This document shows, piece by piece, positions 1 through 8,400 of a stretch of DNA of 10,374 bases. The stretch is from an uncultured Desulfomonile sp. GTDB lineage: Bacteria > Desulfobacterota > Desulfomonilia > Desulfomonilales > Desulfomonilaceae. The stretch is from assembly GCA_937915285.1 (NCBI GenBank), contig CALDNG010000367.1, positions 1 to 10,374 on the forward strand. Reading direction: 5' to 3'. Position 1 is the first letter of the stretch, and every line of letters begins with the position of its first letter. The translations under genes were made by a program, and so were the position numbers. The notes below the pieces were generated by a model. That model ran no database searches and was not told the DNA's origin. It saw nothing but the letters and a program-made list of their open reading frames with translations.

Positions 1-3000
1 GACGGATCAAAGGGGATCATCAGGAGCCGTCATGGATATTTTGTTTCCGGCAAGATTGACCAGTTGCACCGGGACATTCTTGACAATGCCGTTTTGTTGT
101 CTTTCCGCGAGATAATGAACCAGCTACTGTCAGAAGATGAAGAAACAGTCGCTGGCTGGAAAAAGGATTTTCTCAATGCCCTGGGTCCAAACTGCCAGGT
201 TATCATAGACATCATTCCTGAGCTTGAAATGATAGTGGGACCTCAGCCTGCGGTTCTGAAACTGGAACCAAAGGAATCCGAGAACAGGTTCAAAATTGAA
301 TTCCAGAACTTCCTTAGTGTCTTTTGCCGCTCTGAACACCCGATAACAATATTTTTGGATGACATTCAGTGGGCCGACATTTTTTCTCTGAAACTGCTCG
401 AGTTCATGCTCTTTGATCCAGATACCAGGTTCCTGCTGGTGATTGTTTCTTTCAGGGAAGAAGAGGTCGACAAATCTCATCCTTTTGTTACAACCCTAAA
501 CACACTACGCGGGCATGACATACCAATCAAAACCATAAACCTCCAACCATTGTCCAGGGATACCACCGGGGTTCTTGTTGCAGACACACTCAGAACGGGA
601 CCGGATTCGGTTCGCGACCTTACTGAACTCATCTATCAGCGCACACAGGGCAATCCCTTTTTCCTGAAAGAATTCCTTAAATCGATTTATGATGAAAGGA
701 TCATAGAATTTGACCAATCTTCAGGTTTGTGGAAGTGGGAATCTTCTGGGGTAGCCAGCAGAGATGTTACACGAAATGTTGCGGCGCTTCTCGAGGACAG
801 AATTGGTAAATTACCTTCGTCATGTAGAGATTTGCTGAAACTGGCTGCGTGCATGGGAGCCAGATTTGATCTGGAGTCTCTGGCCTGGGGGAGCGGCGAC
901 CCCCCCTCTGTTGTGGCCTATAAACTAGCGCCGGCAGTCGATCAGGGACTGATTCACCCGCTTGATGATGGTCATCGCCTTGCGGAAATGGGGTTCGTGG
1001 ATGAATCGAAAAATGTGAGGGTTGAGTACAAATTTGCCCACGACAGAATACAACAGACATCCTATTCATTAATCCCCGATGGGGAGAAAGGACTTTGGCA
1101 CAAGAGACTAGGGAATGGCATTCTGAGTCATGTGCCAAAAGATGCCTTTGAAGGAAGAATGTTTGACATTGTGACCCACCTCAACCTGGCTTCTCAGCAA
1201 GACGACCCACTGGAAAACAGACTACAGCTTGCGGAATTTAATCTGAAAGCAGGCCGCAAGGCCAGAGAATCAATTGCTTACGAGATAGCGCTCTCCCACT
1301 TTCGAATCGGGGCTGAAGTTCTGGGAGATAGAGGCTGGGATAACAATTATGGCTTGATGCTTGATCTGTTGACCGAGGCCACTACCGTCTCGTTCCTGGC
1401 GGCAAGATTTGATGAAATGAACGAGTTTGCTGCACAGGTAGTGAAACATGCTCGCAACGTCCTTGACAGTGTCAATGTCTATGAAGTCAGGATTCAGGCT
1501 CACATTGCCCAGAACAGAAGGCTTGAAGCAGTCCGTACCGCCTTACCAGTGCTACGTCTTTTGGGTGAAAGATTTCCGGATCGTCCAGGCAAGATTAACG
1601 TCATTTCACAGATGCTGATGACAAAACTGATTCTATGGCGCAAAGACCTGGAACACCTCTCAGAGCTTCCCGGAATGACAGACCCACGGAAACTGGCAGC
1701 GATGAGAATCTTTCGTAGTGTCATTTCTGCCGCCTATACCGTTGCTCCTGAAGTTTTTGCGATCATGATTTTCCGCATGGTCCGAATATCTGTCCGTTAT
1801 GGATTGGCAAGGGAATCCGCTCTGGCATTTGCAGCCTATGCCATGGTGATGGTAGCCCTGATAAACGACGTAGATTCATGTTCAAAAATCGGCGACTTAG
1901 CCATGAAGATGGCCATGAATCCATATTGCGCAGGGGACAGGACCAGGGTCACTTTTGTTTTTTATTCATTTATCAAGACCCGAACCCAAGCGACCCGTGA
2001 TGGATTGGAAGGACTGATTCAGAATTATAGACTCGGACTTGAACTGGGAGATTTTGAATATGCAGCGGTTAGCGCCGCCTTCTATTGTACACACTCTTAC
2101 GGAGCCGGCAAAGAGTTGCCTGATCTCGAGAAAGAGGTTTCTAAGCTCGCCAGGGCCATCGGAAGGATGCGGCAGGATACAACACGGTTTCTCGTTGAGG
2201 TCTATCATCAGGAAATTCTGAACATGATGGAACCCTCTGAAGATCCGTGTCTACTAAGAGGGGACGCCTGCGATGAGGCAATTATGCTTCCATCCCTGAC
2301 TGAGGCCGGGGAAAATTCAATACTGTGCGCCATCCATGTTCAGAAGCTCCGTCTCTGCTACCTGTTCCGGGACTATTTGACAGCGATCCACAACTATGAA
2401 ATGGCCCGAAATTACCTGGAAGGCGCCAAAGGCTCAATGTTGGCGCCCATAATAATGTTTTACGGCTCTCTGGCGCGTCTGGCGGTATTCGACGAATTAG
2501 ACCATAACAAACGCAAAGAAGTCATGAAGGAGGTTTTGCGCAACCAGAGAGATCTCAAACGATGGGCGTCATCAGCCCCCATGAATTTCTTGCACAAGTT
2601 TCATCTCGTGGAAGCCGAACGATTACGTGTGCTTAAACGAACGCACGAGGCGATGGATCATTTTGATCTTTCCATCACCATGGCTAAAGAGAATCATTAT
2701 GTGAACGAACAGGCCCTAGCCTATGAAAAGGCAGCCATGTTTCTGATCTCCCTGGGTAATCTGAACCGGGCGCGTTACTACCTTGAGGAGGCCATAAATT
2801 GTTATGTGATCTGGGGAGCGGGCGCCAAAGTAAAAGACCTCGTGGACAACTATTCCGAATTAGTTGGTATGAGTCCTCCCGCTTTTCGTTCCTCCCCTGA
2901 CATTCACCTAGGGGAGGTTAAAGGGCAGGATCTCGATCTGACAGCAGTAATAAGGGCATCACAGAGTATATCCGCAGAGATAGTTTTTGAAAAACTACTG

Positions 3001-4953
3001 AAGAAGCTCATGAACATCGTAATTCAGATCGGTGGGGCTGAAAAGGGTTTACTGCTGATGGAATCCGGAGGCTCCCTGACTGTTCAGGCCGAGGCCTTCA
3101 GCGTGCCGACGCATGAATTGGAAAGACATCCTGAAGGTAATGACGCAGACAACGTATTCTCAAGCGCAATCGTAAATTACGTTTCAAGGACGAAGAGGCC
3201 CCTGATACTTGATGACGCCGCGAACGATCATATTTTTTCGAACGATCGTTATATCAAATACAGATCACCCAAGTCGGTTTGTTGTATTCCGGTAATGAGC
3301 GGCGGTCAGTTGACCGGAATCCTGTACATGGAAAACAACCAGGCCAAGGGAGCCTTTACTTCTGGTCGGCTTGAAATGTTGAATGTCCTGGCCACCCAGG
3401 CGGCAACATCCATACAGAACGCCACCCTTTATCGGAACCTGGACGAGAGCGCCAGAAGGTACGAGTCACTGTTCCAGAATGCTCAGGAAGCCATCTTCAT
3501 AACGGATCAGCACAAACTTAAATTTTGCAATCCAAGGACAGTCGAATTAACGGGTTATAGTCTGGAGGAGTTGATCGACAAAGACATAACGGACATCATT
3601 TTTCCGGACGATCTGGACAAATTTGCAGGCGCCCAGTCTGCGAGCCTTGCTTCTTCATCAGGGCCGGCGACATCAAGCTTCAGGATTGTCCGCAGAGATC
3701 AGTCGATATTGTGGACACAGAACAATTGCGTTTTTATGCCGTGGGAAGGTCGGCCTGCCATACTCAACTTTTTGACGGACATAACCAGAATCAAACTCGC
3801 TGGAGACCTTCATGCCCGAACTGAGAGGCTAAAGGCGGTCGGTGAACTGGCGTCCGGGGTCGCTCATAACTTCAACAACCTACTCCAGGTCTTGCTGGGA
3901 GGGGTTGAAATATCTTTGATAGATCTTGACGCCTCCAGGATAGACAAGACCCGGCATTCTCTTGAACAAATGCGTAATTTTATAAAACTTGGGGCTGACA
4001 CCGTAAAACGTCTGCAGAGCTTTGCAGGCATCAGGTCATCAAATCTCACCAGAAACCCCAAGGTCTTCGATCTGTCCCAGACTGTCTCTCAAGCTTGCGA
4101 TATAACACGACCTCTGTGGAAAACGAATCTCGAAAAAGATGATCTAAGTGTCAATGTCAAACTCGACCTTACCGCCGGATGTTTAATATCAGGTATCGAG
4201 AGCGAATTTTTCGAGGTACTCGTAAATTTGATAAAAAATGCTGTCGAGGCCATGCCGCAAGGCGGAACAATATCATGTTCCACCAAAATTCTTGATGAAA
4301 ATGTGATACTTGAGATTCAGGACACTGGCTCAGGCATTCCGGAATCTGAACTTCCAAGAATGTTTGAACCATTCTGGTCTACCAAGGGGGCTTCGGGAAC
4401 CGGATTGGGGCTTTCCGTCAGCAGGCAGATAATTAGTGATCACGAAGGCAGCATTTCTGTCAAGAGTCAGGTTGGGTATGGCACATGTTTCACAGTCAGG
4501 TTACCACTGGTCAAGTTAGGTTCGATCGAAGTCGACTCCCCTAAAACTCAACCGGTAGGGCATCACCTGAAAATTCTGGTCATAGACGATTCCAGGCCCA
4601 TAGTAATGCTGCTTGAGGACTTGTTCACAGCTCACGGTCAGACCGTTCTGGGAGCATGTTCCGGCGCCGAGGGACTGGAACTGTTTGGAAATAATGACGT
4701 AGACATGGTCATCTGTGACATTGGAATGCCTGACATGAGTGGCTGGGAAGTTGGACGAAGGATTGTCTCGATCTGTAATCAAACCTCGAAGTCCAAGCCA
4801 CCATTTGTATTGTTGACCGGATGGGGTGGGCAACTCTTCGAGTCTAACAAGCTAAAAGAATCGGGAGTCGACGGGGTAATGGAAAAACCAGTGGATACTA
4901 AAAGGCTTTTCGAGTTACTGAATCAATTCACAGGAGTTGCATCGTCATTCTGA
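1..4953 (+). CDS. Giant cytoplasmic hybrid histidine kinase (AAA-TPR-GAF-PAS-HisKA-HATPase-REC), 5' end outside window
   Basis: The frame is open from base 1, and its first codons (HGYFVSGKIDQ) already match the start of the AAA_16 domain after Walker A, so this gene is 5'-truncated. About 1650 residues are visible, numbered here from base 1. AAA_16 covers roughly 1-250, with a Walker B run ending in Asp120-Asp121 (ITIFLDDIQWAD). A long helical, TPR-like region spans about 380-960. GAF is about 995-1141 and PAS about 1151-1267. The HisKA box has phospho-acceptor His1289. HATPase_c has N-box Asn1413, DTGSG near 1441 and GTGLGL. The C-terminal receiver has acidic Asp1529-Asp1530, phospho-acceptor Asp1573, Thr1606 and Lys1629. 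In this family a Ser/Thr kinase domain usually precedes the AAA part; it would lie off-window (inferred). No membrane segment is visible, so it is probably cytoplasmic. The residue after the phospho-His is Asn, not Asp/Glu. Its input signal and partner are unknown. It converges on the STAS gene. Confidence 0.93.
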   Translation, partial: DGSKGIIRSRHGYFVSGKIDQLHRDILDNAVLLSFREIMNQLLSEDEETVAGWKKDFLNALGPNCQVIIDIIPELEMIVGPQPAVLKLEPKESENRFKIEFQNFLSVFCRSEHPITIFLDDIQWADIFSLKLLEFMLFDPDTRFLLVIVSFREEEVDKSHPFVTTLNTLRGHDIPIKTINLQPLSRDTTGVLVADTLRTGPDSVRDLTELIYQRTQGNPFFLKEFLKSIYDERIIEFDQSSGLWKWESSGVASRDVTRNVAALLEDRIGKLPSSCRDLLKLAACMGARFDLESLAWGSGDPPSVVAYKLAPAVDQGLIHPLDDGHRLAEMGFVDESKNVRVEYKFAHDRIQQTSYSLIPDGEKGLWHKRLGNGILSHVPKDAFEGRMFDIVTHLNLASQQDDPLENRLQLAEFNLKAGRKARESIAYEIALSHFRIGAEVLGDRGWDNNYGLMLDLLTEATTVSFLAARFDEMNEFAAQVVKHARNVLDSVNVYEVRIQAHIAQNRRLEAVRTALPVLRLLGERFPDRPGKINVISQMLMTKLILWRKDLEHLSELPGMTDPRKLAAMRIFRSVISAAYTVAPEVFAIMIFRMVRISVRYGLARESALAFAAYAMVMVALINDVDSCSKIGDLAMKMAMNPYCAGDRTRVTFVFYSFIKTRTQATRDGLEGLIQNYRLGLELGDFEYAAVSAAFYCTHSYGAGKELPDLEKEVSKLARAIGRMRQDTTRFLVEVYHQEILNMMEPSEDPCLLRGDACDEAIMLPSLTEAGENSILCAIHVQKLRLCYLFRDYLTAIHNYEMARNYLEGAKGSMLAPIIMFYGSLARLAVFDELDHNKRKEVMKEVLRNQRDLKRWASSAPMNFLHKFHLVEAERLRVLKRTHEAMDHFDLSITMAKENHYVNEQALAYEKAAMFLISLGNLNRARYYLEEAINCYVIWGAGAKVKDLVDNYSELVGMSPPAFRSSPDIHLGEVKGQDLDLTAVIRASQSISAEIVFEKLLKKLMNIVIQIGGAEKGLLLMESGGSLTVQAEAFSVPTHELERHPEGNDADNVFSSAIVNYVSRTKRPLILDDAANDHIFSNDRYIKYRSPKSVCCIPVMSGGQLTGILYMENNQAKGAFTSGRLEMLNVLATQAATSIQNATLYRNLDESARRYESLFQNAQEAIFITDQHKLKFCNPRTVELTGYSLEELIDKDITDIIFPDDLDKFAGAQSASLASSSGPATSSFRIVRRDQSILWTQNNCVFMPWEGRPAILNFLTDITRIKLAGDLHARTERLKAVGELASGVAHNFNNLLQVLLGGVEISLIDLDASRIDKTRHSLEQMRNFIKLGADTVKRLQSFAGIRSSNLTRNPKVFDLSQTVSQACDITRPLWKTNLEKDDLSVNVKLDLTAGCLISGIESEFFEVLVNLIKNAVEAMPQGGTISCSTKILDENVILEIQDTGSGIPESELPRMFEPFWSTKGASGTGLGLSVSRQIISDHEGSISVKSQVGYGTCFTVRLPLVKLGSIEVDSPKTQPVGHHLKILVIDDSRPIVMLLEDLFTAHGQTVLGACSGAEGLELFGNNDVDMVICDIGMPDMSGWEVGRRIVSICNQTSKSKPPFVLLTGWGGQLFESNKLKESGVDGVMEKPVDTKRLFELLNQFTGVASSF

Positions 4954-4976
4954 AATACCCTGATGATTTCAGAGTG
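4946..4976. terminator. Convergent-gap hairpin, possible bidirectional terminator
   Basis: Bases 4946-4956 pair with 4966-4976 to give an 11-bp stem (one G-T wobble) around a 9-base loop. The left arm contains the stop codon of the giant kinase. On the other strand the hairpin begins 20 bases past the stop of the STAS gene, so it could serve both converging transcripts. Neither strand has a T-run right after the stem and the stem is A/T-rich, so this is not a classic intrinsic terminator. It may instead protect 3' ends or be fortuitous. Confidence 0.38.
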
Positions 4977-4995
4977 TTAGAATCGAGGGGACTTT

Positions 4996-5328
4996 TCAAG
5001 ACTGGAATGATCGAATTGCGCTCTCCACGTCCTCGTGTATGGAGAATACCCTGTGGAGACGGGTTAGCCTTAATAGAGTCAGAGCTTGAGGTGTTGGCCG
5101 GGCAATCTTTATGTCACCCTGATGTTTCATCACTATCTTTAGAGAAGACAAAAGTCCTCCAAGACCGGAGCTGTCTATGAACAGGGTGTTTTTCATGTCC
5201 ACAATGAGGCGAAGCCCACCATTCTGAGCCAAATCCCTTACAACATCTTTCAGTTTCGGTCCTACAAGGCTATCCAGCCTCTCATCCGTCTCTATGATCG
5301 TAACCCCCTCTCGTTTTTCCACATTCAT
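4996..5328 (-). CDS. STAS-domain anti-sigma-factor antagonist (SpoIIAA/RsbV-like)
   Basis: A 110-residue protein made of a single STAS domain, the usual length for stand-alone anti-anti-sigma factors. The central motif IDSSGLGGLL (about 51-60) aligns with the SpoIIAA segment carrying its phosphorylated serine, so Ser54 is the predicted switch residue, with Asp52 before it. In the family, the unphosphorylated form binds a serine-kinase anti-sigma factor and frees the sigma factor; the phosphorylated form lets go. Some STAS proteins instead scaffold other signalling complexes. The ATG start at 5328 is backed by GGGAG at 5339-5343, 10 bases upstream. It lies 92 bases after the hybrid kinase on the same strand and is likely co-transcribed. 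No cognate RsbW-like kinase or PP2C phosphatase is in the window, so the true target is unknown. It is soluble, with no signal peptide. Confidence 0.88.
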   Translation of the reverse strand: MNVEKREGVTIIETDERLDSLVGPKLKDVVRDLAQNGGLRLIVDMKNTLFIDSSGLGGLLSSLKIVMKHQGDIKIARPTPQALTLLRLTRLHRVFSIHEDVESAIRSFQS

Positions 5329-5420
5329 TTTTTGGACACTCCCGAAGAAAAACTTTAATCCAGCCGGTGCAGGAGCCCTATGGGGCCTGTTGAGTCTAAA
5401 TTCTCAAACAACTGGACCGA
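5329..5420 (-). other. Intercistronic spacer between hybrid kinase and STAS gene, with imperfect hairpin
   Basis: A 92-base spacer. Bases 5370-5389 can fold on the minus strand into a short hairpin: CAG/CTG and GCCC/GGGC arms, a 2-base bulge and a CATA loop. A T-rich run (TTTTTC on the minus strand) follows only about 17 bases later, too far for a standard intrinsic terminator. It could be a leaky attenuator or processing site that adjusts STAS level relative to the kinase, or it may mean nothing. I see no convincing -10/-35 pair in the spacer. Confidence 0.25.
5339..5343 (-). promoter_or_regulatory. Ribosome binding site of the STAS gene
   Basis: The minus strand reads GGGAG here, 10 bases before the ATG at 5326-5328. 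This supports that start codon and shows the STAS gene has its own translation signal rather than relying on coupling to the kinase. Confidence 0.6.
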
Positions 5421-8400
5421 TCATGGCATGCAACTTTTCAGATCCAAGACCGATCTGATGCAATCGTTGAGTTGACTCGAGTCATATGGTTTCTCTACGA
5501 AACCTCGGGCTTTTTGTTCCAACATGCTTTTGACGTGTGAGTCAACAGAAAAACCACTAGCTATGATTACAGGAGCTTGCGGGTTGATTGCAAGTATTTC
5601 CTTAAGACACTGAACACCATCCATCTGGGGCATGATCAAATCCAGCACGGTGACTGAAATTTCATCTTTCCTGAGTCCATAAGTCTCAACAGCCTCTAGT
5701 CCGTTTCTGGCTGTTAAAACCTTGTAACCCGCTCGTTCAAGGATGGTTTTTGCTAGGTTTCTTATTTCATCCTCATCATCGACAAGCAGGACAGTTTCGT
5801 TTCCTCCCGGCATCAGAGTTTCCTGGGCCGGTAATTCCTGAACCTCCTGTTTTCGCGCAGCAGGCAGATAGATCATGAAGGTTGTGCCCTGTTCCGGTTG
5901 GCTCTCACATTGTATGTGGCCCCTCAAATGCTTTACGATCCCATAAATGGTGGCGAGCCCCAGTCCGGTGCCTTTACCGACTTCCTTGGTACTAAAGAAA
6001 GGCTCAAAAATGTGTTCGAGTGTTTCACTATCCATCCCGTGACCGGTATCACTGACGCGAATCAGAACGTAGTCACCGGGCTGGGCTTCAAGATTCTGGC
6101 TACAGAACTTCTCATCCAGCGTGACATTTGCGGTCTGTATTGAGAGAGTTCCACCTCCCGGCATGGCGTCTCTCGCATTTACCGCAAGGTTCATGAGTAT
6201 CTGATCTACCTGAGTGGGATCGGCTAATATGGGGGCTAGGTCACCGCCAAGGCTCAAATCTATGCTTATGTTCTTAGGAATGGTGCGGGAGAGAAGACTG
6301 CCCAAGGATGAGATCTGCTGGTTTAAATCTATGGGAATGAACTTTGACTCCACCCTCCTGCTGAATGTCAGAAGCTTTTTAACCAGGTCGGCCCCACGTT
6401 TTCCCGCCTGCTGAATCTTGAAAACGTCCTGGTAGTCCGACTCATCTTGGGTTTTGCGGGCAAGAACAATTTCAGAATACCCGAGCACCACCTGAAGGAG
6501 GTTATTGAAGTCATGGGCGATTCCACCAGCGAGTGTTCCAACGGCCTCCATCTTCTGAGCCTGCAAAAGTTGCGATTGCAGCTTCTCTTTATCTCTCTCC
6601 GATTGCTTGATGTCTGTCATGTCAAGCGCAAACTGGAACTTCACATCCCGGTTATCCGGCCATTTTATAAGCCTTTCGGTTATGAAAAGGTGTTTCTTTA
6701 GACCGGGCGAAAACAATTCTCTCTGATGTGGTTGGCCCTGGAGTTCGACGACCTTGGACATGCTGCAATCATCGCATACGGTATCAAAGCCGTTGAGTCT
6801 TTCGTAACACAATCCGCCCTCGAGCTTTTTACCGTAAATTTCCTCGCTGAATTTATTGGCATAAAGAATTTCATAGGTCGTTGAATCTATCACCAGAATA
6901 AGTCCTGTGATGCTGTCAAAAATCTGGTGAAGTCTTATGTATGCCGATTTTAAATCATCTTCTGCCTTTTTCTGCTCGGTTATGTCGGTGGAAATACCGA
7001 GCAGGAACTGAGGTTCGCCTTTAGCGTCAACAACAGGCAATTTCTTCGTTCTTAAAATTCTAGTGCCTTTCAGCTTAGTATTGATCTGTTCATAATCAAT
7101 CTCAGTAACCTTTTTGCCTGCAATGACCTGACGGTCTTTTGCAGTGAAAAAGTCAGCCTGTTCTTTAGTGAAAAAGTCGTAATCGTTTTTCCCAAGTAAA
7201 TCATCTCGTGAGTACCCCAGCAGGTCTTCACCTGCCTTGTTGAAGCGAACAAATCTCAGGCTATCCACGTCTTTTACAAATATCATGTCAGGTATGTTTT
7301 CTACTATCTGTTCGAGGAAATGCTCACTTCTTTCCAGTTCGGCTTCGGCCTTTCTGCGATCTGCATCCTGTCTGTCCCTCTCTAGCCTGGCGTAAAGAAC
7401 CGGGGCGATTTGGGAAGCCAACATTTCAATAAGTTGCGCATCCTCCTGAGAGTAGCCGCCGGGTTTGTTCGCGAGATTTATGGAACTGACAACCACGTCG
7501 TTGAATACTATTGGCGCAATGATGGTATTCTCGATTGGAAGATGACCTTGAGGAACTGAGAATCCTCCCTCGTTTCTTATTACGGTGTTTTTTTCCCTTA
7601 TTGACCGGGCCCACCATCGGGTGAAATCGCCAAGCTTAAAGATTATGTCTTTTTCCGGGACATTGCATTGCGCGTTGAATATTTTTCTGGTTACTGCCGG
7701 GGCCACAAAATCGCCGTCGCTGTTGAAATAGCCAAAGATGCCTAACTCGCTGCCCGTAACCTCCAGGAGGAAGTCCAGAACCTCATTGTACATGCTCTCG
7801 TCACCAAAGCCCAGCAGGATGGTATTTAGTCTGTTTCTTGTCTCCAACTCCCGTAAGGAATTTCCCAGCGAAGTTCTTGTTCTGTAAAGCTCTCCGAGCG
7901 ATTTCCTGAGTTTGAGCAGAGATGCAATCAATGTGCAAATGACTGCTAGCAGGAAGATGATCGCACTGATCGTTCCGATCGTAAGGGTTTTGTATTCTTC
8001 GTAAAATGATAACGGTTTATTTATGACAATGCTGTCGGGGGGCAGCGATTTCATGTCAACGCCAAATCGCTCGAGCTGTACGTGATCAAACATCCGTTTT
8101 GATACGCTCGACATCACAACCGGTATTGAATCGGCCTCCTCTCCCTGGAGGATGCGCAAGGCAATGTCAGCCACTTCTCTGCCGTGATCAAAGCCACTAA
8201 CCAGTGAACCCCCGACTATCCCGTTGCCAAGGGCATTGAAATGGGTGGAATAGATGGGACGCGATGCAGCCGAGGTCAAAGCTTTGACGCTTTCTGAAAA
8301 AGAAGCGCTCTTGCCGTGTCGGTCACTGATAAATGACAGTATGAGACCGATGGTATCAGGCGGGAGAGAACGCATTTCCTGCGCGGCTTCTTCGAAAGTC

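Noticed and set aside
64..66. TTG as a start codon for the giant kinase
   Set aside because: The frame is open to base 1 and the 21 codons before it continue the AAA_16 domain (HGYFVSGKID), so the true start lies outside the window.
4516..4833. 105-residue minus-strand frame under the receiver domain of the giant kinase
   Set aside because: A shadow of a strongly conserved receiver; its translation has no family-like features.
4974..5180. 68-residue plus-strand frame opposite the STAS gene
   Set aside because: It is antisense to a clear STAS domain, has no ribosome site and no recognisable motif.
3840..6520. Similar H-box DNA in the two kinases as a repeat or recent duplication
   Set aside because: The resemblance is at protein level in a conserved motif; codons differ at many positions and the domain orders differ, so ordinary homology explains it.
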